NCBI RefSeq assembly: GCF_000503215.1
Contig: NZ_AYTD01000013.1
Span: forward strand, 1,044,009 to 1,108,008
DNA length: 64,000 nucleotides
Reading direction: 5' to 3'
Source of the DNA: Pseudomonas canadensis
GTDB taxonomy: Bacteria > Pseudomonadota > Gammaproteobacteria > Pseudomonadales > Pseudomonadaceae
Shown here: positions 1-9,832 of the stretch, piece after piece
Position numbering within the stretch: position 1 is the first letter of the stretch
Layout: each line of letters starts with the position of its first letter
The notes under the pieces: model-generated
Seen by the model: the letters and a program-made list of their open reading frames with translations, nothing else
What the model was told of the DNA's origin: nothing
The model's database searches: none
Position numbers and translations under genes: made by a program

Positions 1-55
1 CCCCTGCGGCTTCGACCATGACCGCTCAGAGCCTGTACCTGGGGCGTTGAAGGCG

Positions 56-265
56 ATGCGTAGCTCGTACCGAAAAATGACTGATATACAGCGTGTGATG
101 GTGCTGACGCTTCTGCACCTGTACTGCCAGGGAACGGACGACTTCTATTTGAAGGGAGGCTGCCCCACCCAGATTTCGGCAGCTGAGGCGCTCCGAGTGC
201 TCCGGGCAGATGGAGATGCGCTGAAGCTGTGGGGACAGCTCGTTACACATTACGCCGGCTGGTGA
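56..265 (+). CDS. Small hypothetical protein, possibly 5'-partial
   Basis: A 69-residue product from the ATG at 56. The same frame has no stop back to base 2, so the gene may begin before the window. The sequence is compact and protein-like, with a helical hydrophobic stretch (VMVLTLLHLY) and a conserved-looking C-terminus ending in HYAGW. An AAGG at 50-53 is too close to the ATG at 56 to act well, which leaves the start uncertain (TTG at 47 and ATG at 77 are alternatives). I have a vague memory of similar short proteins in Pseudomonas islands but can assign no function. Confidence 0.45.
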   Translation: MRSSYRKMTDIQRVMVLTLLHLYCQGTDDFYLKGGCPTQISAAEALRVLRADGDALKLWGQLVTHYAGW

Positions 266-430
266 TGCCGATTCCATGCCTGGTACCCGGCTCTGAGGCA
301 GGCACAGCCTGCCGATGTTTTCCTGCTCCTTACTTTACGAGGTAGGACTTATTGGGTGCCCCACCACTTCTGCCTACCGGTGCAGGGCTTCTCCGTATGC
401 CGGTAGCAGGGCATCATCATTCTACGGCGA

Positions 431-3076
431 TCATGGCCCGCGTAGACGAAGGGTGTTAATGCCCTCCAGCAGCACCACCACTTGCTCAACCACGCCGGCA
501 TCAAAGTCTTCCCGGTCAGCCTCTTCATGGGTGCCTTTGTTCAGGTACCCCCAGACCAGTGTCTGCTCACCAATGCCTAGAATCTGAACCAGCGCATCGA
601 TCAACGGTTGTTTATCGACATGCTGGAAAGTATTAGCGCCCCGCAGCTTTGAGCATATCGATGAGCACAGGTTACTCAGGCTCGGTTGATCGCCATCCCT
701 AGCTAACTGGACGGTGAGCACACCCTGACTACATTTCCCCAGCCATTTCCAGATCTTCGACGTGAGCATCTCTAGTGCCTGCCGCGAGAACTGCAGGGCG
801 GCCCGGTGATCACCACGATCCACTGCAGATCTGGCCAGTACGAGGTAAGCCTGAGGCGGAACGTTGCGGATCACGCGAGGGTGATAGTTCCCCTGATGGT
901 GCAGGAAGGCATACGCCAGCCACTGGTTCTGCTCCACATGATTCTGGATATCCTTGATGAACTCGCTGCTGTGGCAGGTGACAATGATCTGGGTATTCGC
1001 AAACCGCTCGCTCTCGAACAGCGCCTCTCGGATCCCTTGACGGTGTTCATGGTCGATGGCATTGATCGCATCGTCAAAGATCACAGCGGGTGCCTGAATG
1101 CTCGACACTTTGGCCAACAGAATCGCAAGTCCCAGGCATCGAACATGCCCCTCACTGAGCACTTGAAGAGCGTCGACTCGGCGCCCTGGAGCTCCTCGGA
1201 AGCAAAGTTCGATTCGGCCTTCGCCAGTTAACGGCAGATGCAACTCAGCGAGTTTGTCCTCGTCTGCATCGCGCACGTTGAACTCGTTATAGAGCTCCAG
1301 CGCTTGTGCATTCAGGCCAGCCATCAGAGTGCCTGGCAGCTCTGAGCGGTGTCTTCGCAGCAACGCCAAGAACTCGGCATAAGCCGCCTGGATTCTCGCC
1401 TCAGCGGTAATCAGTTCGCGCTCAGCTCCCGCCGCTGCGATCAGCTCAGCGTTCTGCGCTTCAAATTCAACGATGCGTTGTCTTGCAGTACCGACGAGGG
1501 TCTGAGCTTGCTGCCTCCTGGCCGCATGCTCGGCTAATGCAATTCGAGCGCCGTTAAGACGATCCCGCTCATCGACCAAAGCCTGTCTATGTTCCAGGTT
1601 CAGTCGGGTAGCAGCATCGATCTGTTCCAGTTGAGCTGCCCAATTCACAGCCTGTTGTGCCACTGACAAAGCCCCGCCGATTTCGTTGTATCCCAGTTTC
1701 CACCACGCGGTATCAGCAACTACACCGGGAGCTGCCAAGTAGCGAACTATAGCGCTCTCACCTTCATTCCCTGGGGTAGCGCGTTGAGCAAATTGGGCCA
1801 TGTAAGCACTCAGCGCATCAGACGCAGCCCTCCGATGCCCTATCGCGGCTTGGTAGCTTTGCTGCAGCGCCGTCAGCGCACGCAACCGCTCAAGGCCCTG
1901 CGTGGCTTTTTGGTAAGGGTTTACCTGCGCATGTGGATCACCATGTAACGGTGTATTGCAGGCCGGACAGCGATCGGGAGAGACAACCTGTAGACGCTGA
2001 ACAGCAGTGAAGAGCGCTTGGTAATCAACATCGCTATGTTGCTGAGCTAGCCGTTGCGATAGCGATTCAACTTCGTTGTGAGCCTCATCAGCTCTCTGGT
2101 AGGCAGCCAACAGGCTCTGCTGGCTGACTCCGTGAAGCATGGGAGGTGGCTGATTGAGCGTGGCCTCCAGCTCTTGAAGCCTTCCGGGCACACCAAAAAA
2201 ACCCACGGTTTCTTGAAGCTGCCTGTAGGACATGCCTCCCGCAAATTGATGAGCGTAAGCTTCTTCGACTCGCTGAAAGTCAGCTCCTGCAAGCGCCTCT
2301 CCTGCCACGATCCCCATGTCATTGGCAATAGAGTTTCGCCGGAGCTCTAACTCTTGCGCTCTCAGCGGCGCAAGGTTGAGCTGGTCTGTCAGCGACTCGT
2401 TGAACTGCGCCACGAACTCGTTGTAATGATCCATACCAAACAGCGCCGCTATAAGCTCGGTCTTCTGCCCGGCAGGCTTGGCCGCAATCCTTGAAAACGA
2501 GTCAATCCGATTTTTTTCGATGAAGCAGAACCTATAAGCGTCTGCATCAGCATCGATCGCCATGGGCTGGCCGGCTAAGTTGACACCCCGAAGCTGGGGA
2601 GCAACAAAGCGATTCTCATGGATATTGCGAAGGTACTGCCCTGCATCGATACGCTTCTGTGCTCCTTCATCGACAGCGCCGAGCAAGGCATACTCTAGCG
2701 CCTCACAAAGGCTGGTTTTTCCGCTACCGTTAGGGCCATAGAACAAAACAAGGCGCTTGGTGAGATCAAATGTCTCAGAGTTTCGAAAACCTCGAAACGG
2801 GCCAATCGTGAGCTCGGAAAGACTTCGCCAATGCCATCCGCCCCCCGCCGCGAGAGCGTTCAACCAGGGTAATCCATTATTGGTTTCCGCGAATCGGCCT
2901 CTAGCGAGCTCCACAATACGGATGGCTCGCTGGCTACGATTACGGGACGTTAAAGAAATTGCGTCGAAATGCTGCAGCACCAGGTTGCCCATTCGCCGCG
3001 CGTCATCCGATGCCACAGTCCCAGGGTCGTGAAGCCAACGTACGAAATGCTGATAGTCGTGTGCCGCAGATGCCAT
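431..3076 (-). CDS. SMC/Rad50-type AAA ATPase with zinc hook, putative defence protein
   Basis: An 881-residue ABC-type ATPase of the RecF/SMC/Rad50 class. A helical N-terminal region (1-90) precedes the Walker A motif GPNGSGKT at 114-121. Long helical arms follow, interrupted by a Rad50-like CPAC zinc hook at C370 and C373. The distal half has the signature LSEGHVRCLGLAILLA and the Walker B/D-loop run AVIFDDAINAID. About 150 extra C-terminal residues are helical and contain NKGTHEE, loosely like HEPN-type RNase domains; that part is a guess. A GGGGAGG ribosome site sits 5 nt before the ATG. Such ATPases usually partner a nuclease, but here the nearest gene is a 571-aa PD-(D/E)XK-like protein 373 bp upstream on the same strand. 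DNA-end or phage-replication sensing is plausible, not shown. Confidence 0.75.
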   Translation of the reverse strand: MASAAHDYQHFVRWLHDPGTVASDDARRMGNLVLQHFDAISLTSRNRSQRAIRIVELARGRFAETNNGLPWLNALAAGGGWHWRSLSELTIGPFRGFRNSETFDLTKRLVLFYGPNGSGKTSLCEALEYALLGAVDEGAQKRIDAGQYLRNIHENRFVAPQLRGVNLAGQPMAIDADADAYRFCFIEKNRIDSFSRIAAKPAGQKTELIAALFGMDHYNEFVAQFNESLTDQLNLAPLRAQELELRRNSIANDMGIVAGEALAGADFQRVEEAYAHQFAGGMSYRQLQETVGFFGVPGRLQELEATLNQPPPMLHGVSQQSLLAAYQRADEAHNEVESLSQRLAQQHSDVDYQALFTAVQRLQVVSPDRCPACNTPLHGDPHAQVNPYQKATQGLERLRALTALQQSYQAAIGHRRAASDALSAYMAQFAQRATPGNEGESAIVRYLAAPGVVADTAWWKLGYNEIGGALSVAQQAVNWAAQLEQIDAATRLNLEHRQALVDERDRLNGARIALAEHAARRQQAQTLVGTARQRIVEFEAQNAELIAAAGAERELITAEARIQAAYAEFLALLRRHRSELPGTLMAGLNAQALELYNEFNVRDADEDKLAELHLPLTGEGRIELCFRGAPGRRVDALQVLSEGHVRCLGLAILLAKVSSIQAPAVIFDDAINAIDHEHRQGIREALFESERFANTQIIVTCHSSEFIKDIQNHVEQNQWLAYAFLHHQGNYHPRVIRNVPPQAYLVLARSAVDRGDHRAALQFSRQALEMLTSKIWKWLGKCSQGVLTVQLARDGDQPSLSNLCSSICSKLRGANTFQHVDKQPLIDALVQILGIGEQTLVWGYLNKGTHEEADREDFDAGVVEQVVVLLEGINTLRLRGP

Positions 3077-3449
3077 GCGTGCCTCCCCATGCTAACGCTT
3101 GACCATACTCAGTCCGCTGGGACAGCGTCCTATGCGAGCCCAATAACCTGTCAGGTTCTCAGTGCACATCTCATGATAGCTACTCGCCAGGATTGAATGA
3201 CCCACGAGCCAGATTTCCGTGTCGAGAGCCCTAAACCCGCTTACTCAGATCTAGTCATGATCCGGCATTACATAAGTGCCGATGACTGCACCATCTTGGG
3301 CGAGCAGACACCAGCCTCACCCTCGCCACACGACCTACGTCAAAGAGGACTTGAAGCCATGCGTCGCGCCACATTTCAGCCCCAACATTCTTGCCACGTC
3401 TTCCTCACCCGCTGCGTCTTGACCGATTAATGAAATAATCTGTTTCGAC
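3077..3449. other. Intergenic region, no gene seen
   Basis: These 373 bases lie between the ATPase gene and the nuclease-like gene on the minus strand. Short open frames on both strands have no ribosome site and do not look protein-like. The stretch presumably holds the terminator of the right-hand gene and the promoter of the ATPase gene, but I see no clear hairpin or -35/-10 pair. Confidence 0.4.
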
Positions 3450-5165
3450 CTAACGGACAACAATAAGGAATTTCTGATTTCCGGGCTCACCAGGTGCGTC
3501 GAGAGTGTCAATAAAACGATAGCCGGTTGCCAGCGACTCCGCCTCATTCTTCTCCAGCTCCCCACTAGAAAGATAGCTATTGTATTCTATATCAATATAG
3601 CCATTAACTTGAGGAACGGTAAACTCAATCGTGTATTCACCCACACGAATAGATTCAGTCTCTTCCTTATAAGTTGAGCGGATGTAACGCTGCATATTCC
3701 AAAGATACCACAAGATAAAGTTCGTATCGCCATCACTTCGAGAAACAACATGATTCAGCATGGTGTTATTGAGTATAGCGGTTGAGCGCTCAGGAAAGAA
3801 AGCCCCCATACTTTGCGATGTCACGACCAGAAAATCAATTGTAATACAATAGCCAGTTGGGAATAGCTTATCGATATCCAAATCAGGAAAGTTTTTTGCA
3901 ATAAGCCTTTGCAAAAGCTCTACACCTTCAGCAGCCGCCAAAAAACCCTTAAGTTTTTCAGCCTGCTCAAGCGCTTTTGTAATGGCGCCTTTCTTGCCTT
4001 TCGTCTTAAGATATTCCTTGGCCCAAGTGGCGGGCAAATTGTTTTTTACTTCGCACACAAATGCATGGAACCCTAATGAGGGTTCGTATGACAGTGCAAG
4101 CACATCGATGTCTGGCAAGGATGGATCATAGCTCTGAAGAAGAATTTCCTTTTCTGTTCTAAAATTCCGAAACTGCGCAAACAGGTCAGATATTTCATCC
4201 ACCAATGCGGCACCAATTAAACCCGCAAACTGCCCAGAAAACCGGTCACTATCTCGACCAGCGTACTGCTTCAGCATGGAAGAGATACCATCTTTCAAAG
4301 AAAAACTAAACGGTAACAAAAGATACTTACACTCAGCCTGAAGGTAATTAAATGTCCCGCGCGAACTACTGGCTATGTCCCTGAGGATAACCGAGCACTT
4401 CTCCGTAGGCAGGCCGGCAATGCGGCTTGTTTCCTCTACTAATTCAGCTTCACCCAGCGTAACCACGCACGACAACTGGTTGACAGAAGCGTGGTACCTC
4501 TCATAGATCGCGAATAGCAAAAAGCCATAATACACTTTATAAAATTCACTATATGTATAACTACCAAGAGCAGCATCGCAAACTTCTGGCACATATGAGA
4601 AGAACGCTTCAATCTTACTATCGGCTTGAGACCTTACATGACCGAATATTTTCTCCATATCAGGATTATTATGATCCCACCGTGCAGTCGTGCCGAGCAT
4701 CTTGAAGAATTCGTCTGGTAATGGCTTTTCTTTGCGAAGTAAGGTTGAGCTAAGAGCGAACAGCTGATGCTCATATACGATTTGCTCTGCAAAAGTATTA
4801 TCTTGAAGCTTAACAGATATAGTAGCGTCGTGCTCAGACCAGTCGACAGACTCCGGATTGTCGTAGGATAAAAATATTAGGTCACGCAGCCAGTGATAAG
4901 CAGATGAAAATGAAAAAATGTCTGGCCAATCTAATTCATCCACACTCAGGGAAGGAACATCAGCCTTATAGTTTTGCACGAGCTTCTCGGTATAAACATC
5001 CAGGGCAGGACGTAATCCCTCTCCTGCCCGAAAATCACCTCGACTATAGTGTTGCTCGACAAGCTCAAACAAAATTTCAAGCGACCGCTCAGCTTGGCCA
5101 AGCAACGCCACATTCTTATCAAGCCCATCATCTAAGAGCTTATCGACTCGCGATCTCAATTCCAT
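3450..5165 (-). CDS. Large PD-(D/E)XK nuclease-like protein of unknown family
   Basis: A 571-residue protein. Residues 350-374 read PDIDVLALSY, then CEVKN, giving D354 and E372-x-K374 in the arrangement of a PD-(D/E)XK nuclease core; an ALEQAEKL helix follows about 30 residues later, as in many restriction-type cores. The first 330 residues are helical with no domain I recognise, and the last 120 residues could be a partner- or DNA-binding part. The gene is visibly richer in A and T than its neighbours, a sign of separate acquisition. No methyltransferase lies nearby, so a modification-paired restriction enzyme is unlikely. The nuclease call is an inference from the motif only. Confidence 0.6.
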   Translation of the reverse strand: MELRSRVDKLLDDGLDKNVALLGQAERSLEILFELVEQHYSRGDFRAGEGLRPALDVYTEKLVQNYKADVPSLSVDELDWPDIFSFSSAYHWLRDLIFLSYDNPESVDWSEHDATISVKLQDNTFAEQIVYEHQLFALSSTLLRKEKPLPDEFFKMLGTTARWDHNNPDMEKIFGHVRSQADSKIEAFFSYVPEVCDAALGSYTYSEFYKVYYGFLLFAIYERYHASVNQLSCVVTLGEAELVEETSRIAGLPTEKCSVILRDIASSSRGTFNYLQAECKYLLLPFSFSLKDGISSMLKQYAGRDSDRFSGQFAGLIGAALVDEISDLFAQFRNFRTEKEILLQSYDPSLPDIDVLALSYEPSLGFHAFVCEVKNNLPATWAKEYLKTKGKKGAITKALEQAEKLKGFLAAAEGVELLQRLIAKNFPDLDIDKLFPTGYCITIDFLVVTSQSMGAFFPERSTAILNNTMLNHVVSRSDGDTNFILWYLWNMQRYIRSTYKEETESIRVGEYTIEFTVPQVNGYIDIEYNSYLSSGELEKNEAESLATGYRFIDTLDAPGEPGNQKFLIVVR

Positions 5166-5395
5166 TGAACACCTATATTACCCATGATAAAAAAGCCAAG
5201 AACCAGGTACAAAATTTTGACTCTTAACTGACCGCCCAGAACTTAATCAGAACTAACACATCATTAATTCGAAAACCATCTCACCTCAAGGATCTACTAT
5301 TACTATAGGTTTCTTCCGATATTCCTCGTATGCGTTTGGTGGACTATCAAGCATTATGCTGATGAAAGCTTTGAGCCAGGAAATCGATCAGTATT

Positions 5396-6844
5396 CTAAG
5401 GAAGATAGGCAGCCGAGTCCTTGAAAGACGTTGAGAGCTCAATGGTATTTCCTGTGATCTCCAACTCTCGTTTCTCCAATGCTGGGATCAATTCAGGCTT
5501 CATGTCTCCGCACTCCACAATCTGGCGAGCTTCCTTAGGATGGCCCAGATAACTAGTAATAGCTCCGCCGATCAGCACCTCGCGCTCACGCATTTCTTCA
5601 ACGTCGGCTGAACCACCTGAGCTATCGATCAATCCAGCATAAGGTGATGACATCATTTTCACTTGGGAAAGCGTGAACGGGTAAGTCACTTCATCGAGGC
5701 GGTAGGCTTGGTTTTGAGAGATAAGCACGTCGAGCTCGTTGGCTTCAGCCATCACGCTGGGCGCAATCTTCTGCCCACGCATCTGTAGCGCCGAAGCAAT
5801 CACCTGGGCCTTCATTGCCGACAAGCTCGGATAGATGTAACTGCTCATGGAGTGATAGTACTCCAACTGCTGGATGGCAGAGGCCTTGAGGAGTTGCTTG
5901 AGCTCTTTCGTCAGAAACTCATCACTCTGTTTTCTGCAGACTTGGAGCATGCCTTTACGGTAAACGTCTTCATAAGCCGATGTCATGGCGCTAGCGCGGA
6001 GCCCCTGATGGTGATACGACTCCAGAAGACCCACCATGCTCTTCATTTTTTCAAAAACCTCTGGGTCAATGTCCAAGACGATTTTCTGCAAATGGTTCTG
6101 CATGGCCACTAATTGCTGCCCTACCGGGAGGGTACAATAGTGATCAAACTCAAACGATGAGAGGAAAAGGCTTTTGTCCATCTCATTTTGGCAATGCACG
6201 TAGGCCTCGCTTAACAAGTCGCTCTGCTGAACGAAACTCTGTACACCAACACCGGTGACACCCTGAACCCGATCCATAGCCGCCTTGTAATCGATGTATT
6301 CATTCGCGCCGTAACCAGCAAGTGCAATCAGTCCGCACAAGGTGCCCGCTCTTACAACCCACTGCCAAGTGTTTGTCTTTGCTACAGTTTGGGGATAGAA
6401 GGAGCGCTGGACTGATTCATGTTCTCGGATCACATCTTCTATTGTCTGCCACCCCCAGACGTCTACCGCAAATCCGCCGGTCGCCTGGTGAGCTTGGGTG
6501 ATTTCGAGCGCACGATCACAAAGTTTAGTGTCGTCAGGTGAGCTGGTGAGGATCACGAAAATATCAATCTTGAACTTGAAATCGCGTGCTTTGTTTACTG
6601 CTTCGGTAATGTCACCCGGGGTAAGGACGCTCCCGTACCCTGCGTCCTTACTCTTGCTTTGCACCGCTATGAGTTTGCCATCGCGGGTATAGGCATACGA
6701 ATCGATGCCTCCTTGCCATTGACCATTACGCCCGTAGGACTGAAAGTCCAGACCGAAGTGGGCGCTCGCGACCGCTACGGACAAACGCTGGAACTGCTGC
6801 CAATCGGCGGGGATACGATACTGGGCAGCGTGCGAAGCAGTCAT
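5396..6844 (-). CDS. Mrr-like nuclease domain fused to a membrane span and helical sensor-like domain
   Basis: A 482-residue protein. The N-terminal 140 residues look like an Mrr/Cap4-type PD-(D/E)XK fold: GGIDSYAY carries D48, and VQSKSK supplies Q62-x-K64, the QxK variant of the active site. Residues about 161-185 (WVVRAGTLCGLIALAGYGA) are hydrophobic and probably cross the membrane. The remaining 290 residues are helical, without a recognised family. This layout would tether a nuclease to the inner membrane, with either half in the cytoplasm depending on topology. It stands alone, 230 bp from the next gene on the same strand. A role in anti-phage defence fits the context but is not shown by the sequence. 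Confidence 0.65.
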   Translation of the reverse strand: MTASHAAQYRIPADWQQFQRLSVAVASAHFGLDFQSYGRNGQWQGGIDSYAYTRDGKLIAVQSKSKDAGYGSVLTPGDITEAVNKARDFKFKIDIFVILTSSPDDTKLCDRALEITQAHQATGGFAVDVWGWQTIEDVIREHESVQRSFYPQTVAKTNTWQWVVRAGTLCGLIALAGYGANEYIDYKAAMDRVQGVTGVGVQSFVQQSDLLSEAYVHCQNEMDKSLFLSSFEFDHYCTLPVGQQLVAMQNHLQKIVLDIDPEVFEKMKSMVGLLESYHHQGLRASAMTSAYEDVYRKGMLQVCRKQSDEFLTKELKQLLKASAIQQLEYYHSMSSYIYPSLSAMKAQVIASALQMRGQKIAPSVMAEANELDVLISQNQAYRLDEVTYPFTLSQVKMMSSPYAGLIDSSGGSADVEEMREREVLIGGAITSYLGHPKEARQIVECGDMKPELIPALEKRELEITGNTIELSTSFKDSAAYLP

Positions 6845-7177
6845 ACGAATCTCTCAGTGCTAAAGGATGATCAGGGGTGAGCCGGCAGACCGTACCTGCA
6901 TCGGCAGCATCCATGCCATCTTGACGCGACGCGCACCTGCATCGTTCGGATATCGCATGAAGGTCACCAGCTCAGTACTTTGCTCGATGAGGTATCGACT
7001 GAGGAATACACTGGGGGTCGAGGCTTTTTGACTGCGATCGTGATGCGTCAAAGCTGATGGGATGCCCGGTGTCGGTTTTCCTCCATGTGGTCGAGTGCAG
7101 GCGATACCACCGATACTGATCAGGAATGGAGCTATCACCGAGCGCTCCTCCCATAGGTGCCATGCAGGAGTCACCTT
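6845..7177. other. Divergent intergenic region, no gene seen
   Basis: This 333-bp gap separates the minus-strand Mrr-like gene from the plus-strand HNH gene, so it should contain both promoters. I see no convincing promoter hexamers, operator palindrome or small coding frame. Confidence 0.4.
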
Positions 7178-8431
7178 TTGACCACTCAACCATCGACCCC
7201 TTCGCTGTGCATATACTGTAATGGGACTGGGCCCTTCTCTGCCGAGCATGTCATCAGTGCAGGGCTTGGAGCAGACGACAATCGCTTTCTACTGGTCGAC
7301 ATGGTTTGCCGGCGTTGCAACACAGACGTCTTTGGCAATTTGGAGCGGGAGGTACTGCGAAGTTCCCCCATCGCCATAGCGCGGGCATTCATGCAACCGC
7401 ATGGCCGCGATCGAGGTAAGCTCACCACTGCGCCCGGCATCCAGGCCAAGCACAAACAGATGGCCAATGCATTGGGATATCCGGATGAAGTTGACTTTGG
7501 GCCACACGCTAAGCCGATAGTCCTACCGCAGCTAAAGATAACCGGGGAGAAATCCTTTGAGTCCACTGCTGCTGGCCTGGACGACCTGTGCAGCTTCGTC
7601 ACGTCACTGTCGACCATATTCCAGGCATCTCAACTTACTTGTATCCGCAAGCGTGGCCCTGAGCATGATCTGAGGTACGAAGCCATCACCATGGTTCGCT
7701 CAGGCAAGACCTTCACCCAAGTAGATGGGTCGAGTTTTCTGGCCCGGCCTCCCCGGCATGGCGTTTGGCTGGAGCGTCACGACAAGACCCACACGAAAGG
7801 TTCGACCCCAGCGGCAACGATATTCCAAAACCTGAATAGGGGGATTGTGCTCAAGACCTCAAGTGCCACGATCGAGGACGCGCTCAATTTCTTCGCCTGT
7901 GCAGTCGAGCAGTTTTCATTCGAGACCCAGGTTACAAAGGACATCGAGGGGCCCATCGTGTCCGTGGGAATGTCAGTGACCATCGGCGCGATGGAGCGGG
8001 TCATCGCAAAGATTGGTGTAAATCTGCTGGCCCATTATCTAGGCCGGGATTATGTGGCCGATCCCAGCTTGCGACAGATCAAGGAAGGCATATTGACAGG
8101 GACGCCGCGTGTGCATGTCGACATCGTCGATGATGATTCTCTAAAAACGATGCTCGACGCCGCACCCGACAACCACCACGTGCTTATCCTCATCCAAGTC
8201 AGCCAGCCCGGAGGGCGAGCAGCACTCATCCTGGTAGCGAAGCTCTATGGTGTAGCCCACATCACACGCTTGGCGCTCGATGCCCCAGAGCCCCACCTGC
8301 CGCTCCCAGTGTTCTTCTTGGTCGACTACCTCAACCACGAGGTGAAACAGCGGTCACTGCTTGAATACAGCGAGTATCTGGCTCATAAAGGCATCACCAG
8401 GATGCAAGCCCGTTATGGCTCGACGGAGTAG
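7178..8431 (+). CDS. HNH-type endonuclease domain protein
   Basis: A 417-residue protein from the TTG at 7178, chosen because AGGAG at 7166-7170 sits 7 nt before it; the in-frame GTG at 7157 lacks a ribosome site. The first 50 residues form a zinc-binding HNH-like module: C11-x2-C14, then AEHV with E23 and H24, then C44-x2-C47-N48. The remaining 370 residues are an unrecognised region that probably selects the target or partner. HNH modules of this type occur in restriction factors, homing enzymes and phage-defence nucleases. It is a single gene between divergent and co-directional neighbours; AbiTii follows 143 bp downstream. Nuclease activity is likely, the biological role unknown. Confidence 0.68.
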   Translation: MTTQPSTPSLCIYCNGTGPFSAEHVISAGLGADDNRFLLVDMVCRRCNTDVFGNLEREVLRSSPIAIARAFMQPHGRDRGKLTTAPGIQAKHKQMANALGYPDEVDFGPHAKPIVLPQLKITGEKSFESTAAGLDDLCSFVTSLSTIFQASQLTCIRKRGPEHDLRYEAITMVRSGKTFTQVDGSSFLARPPRHGVWLERHDKTHTKGSTPAATIFQNLNRGIVLKTSSATIEDALNFFACAVEQFSFETQVTKDIEGPIVSVGMSVTIGAMERVIAKIGVNLLAHYLGRDYVADPSLRQIKEGILTGTPRVHVDIVDDDSLKTMLDAAPDNHHVLILIQVSQPGGRAALILVAKLYGVAHITRLALDAPEPHLPLPVFFLVDYLNHEVKQRSLLEYSEYLAHKGITRMQARYGSTE

Positions 8432-8574
8432 ATGACGGCTGCCAAGGATAACTAATAAATCGAAGCGGCAGCGAAGCTAAATGTATCAGTAGGGCTGCAC
8501 CAAACGCCATCCAGCTTCGGCACTCTATAGTCATATACGCACCATCCAACGTCCCTCGAAGCCGAGACCGTCTG

Positions 8575-9495
8575 ATGCCCCTTATCCATGACATACAAGC
8601 TGCGGCAATCGCCAAAGACCATGACATCCCCACCTTGCTACGAATGTGCAAGCTCCTAGCAGCCCGCATATCTCATCAAGCATTTGGGGAGTGGGTCGAC
8701 CATGAGCTCAATGGCTATCCCAACGTCAGTGAGCTACCTGATTACCGGATCATCCGGGTTGATTCGTACGGGTCATTCGACGGAGGCTTCCGCCAAGCGA
8801 ACAAGCTACAAATTTCTGTGTCTGTCTTGCCAACCGAACTCCAAGGGCATTACCGCCATGCTTATATGGGTAGCAGCATTAGCGCTTACGTCGCGTTGCT
8901 ATCAGAGGGGACGTCAGGCAGTGTCCAAGAACCGTGGCCTGTTGAGCTCGCCGTTCACTATGCTTCGACGCTCACCCCCGGTATGCAATGTTATCAAGCT
9001 TGGAAAGAGATCCCGATTGGAGCCATTGTACGACTGATGGACTCTGTCAAAACGAGGGTGCTCGGCTTTGTAATTGACCTCGAACGAGAGGCACCTAATG
9101 CTGGAGAACTTCCAGTAGGTAGCCAGCCACCACTTAGCGGTGAAAAAATGACACAGATATTCACAACGAACATTACTGGTAACGTCGGCAACGTTGCGAA
9201 CGCCAGCTCTAATTTCAGCCAATCGTCATCCACTATTACCAAACCTGGCAACTGGGAGGCTCTTCAAGCTCGTTTAGGGGAACTGGGACTGACCGTTGGT
9301 GATACAAGCGGACTCCAGGCGGATGTTGAACGTGCACTTGCAACAGGAAGCGAGGAAGAAAAAAAGAAGACGGCAGCTACATGGATTGGTCAGCTTGCTG
9401 GAAGGGCCGCTTCAGGCGTCGCGGGAATAAGCATCGAAGCCGCCGCCGCAGGCATTGCTAAAGCGATCGCCGCATATCTCGGCATCGCTGGGTAA
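8575..9495 (+). CDS. AbiTii-domain protein (putative abortive infection)
   Basis: A 306-residue protein. Residues 1-185 match my memory of the AbiTii family: an N-terminal helical block beginning MPLIHDIQAAAIA, then FGEWVDHELNGYP and LPDYRII, which are typical of the family. A Gly/Asn/Ser-rich linker (residues about 195-225, including NITGNVGNVANAS) leads to a C-terminal part ending in an Ala/Gly/Ile-rich helix (residues about 275-306) that could insert in a membrane. AbiTii is the antitoxin-like or regulatory partner domain named after type II abortive infection systems; its precise function is not well defined. No obvious toxin partner is adjacent, so it may be a single-gene fusion in which the C-terminal helix is the effector. 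Confidence 0.7.
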   Translation: MPLIHDIQAAAIAKDHDIPTLLRMCKLLAARISHQAFGEWVDHELNGYPNVSELPDYRIIRVDSYGSFDGGFRQANKLQISVSVLPTELQGHYRHAYMGSSISAYVALLSEGTSGSVQEPWPVELAVHYASTLTPGMQCYQAWKEIPIGAIVRLMDSVKTRVLGFVIDLEREAPNAGELPVGSQPPLSGEKMTQIFTTNITGNVGNVANASSNFSQSSSTITKPGNWEALQARLGELGLTVGDTSGLQADVERALATGSEEEKKKTAATWIGQLAGRAASGVAGISIEAAAAGIAKAIAAYLGIAG

Positions 9496-9832
9496 CTGTT
9501 GGACTTCCCCCGTTGCGCCTAGTTAGAAGCAGATTCCGTGGTGAATGCGTATGAGCCATTCATGGATATCTCCATAGCCTCTGGAGCTACTGAGCTGGGT
9601 GCACGGGGATTTGTAGCTCAGGCCGACAATAGGCCTGCTTAGCCAACATTGTGCTTTTCTTCGATTCCCGAACACTCCCTCCGCAATTGAAAGAATTTGC
9701 TCGTATCGACCCAAGTAGCAACGATGCCCAGCACTCCAACATCCGACCGACGAATAAACGCATATCGCAACAATGCTTAGCATACCCACGCCTCAGTCTC
9801 GTTTTGGCCGTTAATGAAACTTCACCTCAACC
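9496..9832. other. Intergenic region, no gene seen
   Basis: A 337-bp gap between the convergent AbiTii gene (plus) and a small membrane protein gene (minus). The small frames here do not look like proteins, and I see no strong terminator hairpin. Confidence 0.35.

Noticed and set aside
3450..5165. Standard type II restriction-modification system
   Set aside because: No methyltransferase gene exists in the island part of the window, so a classic pair is not supported.
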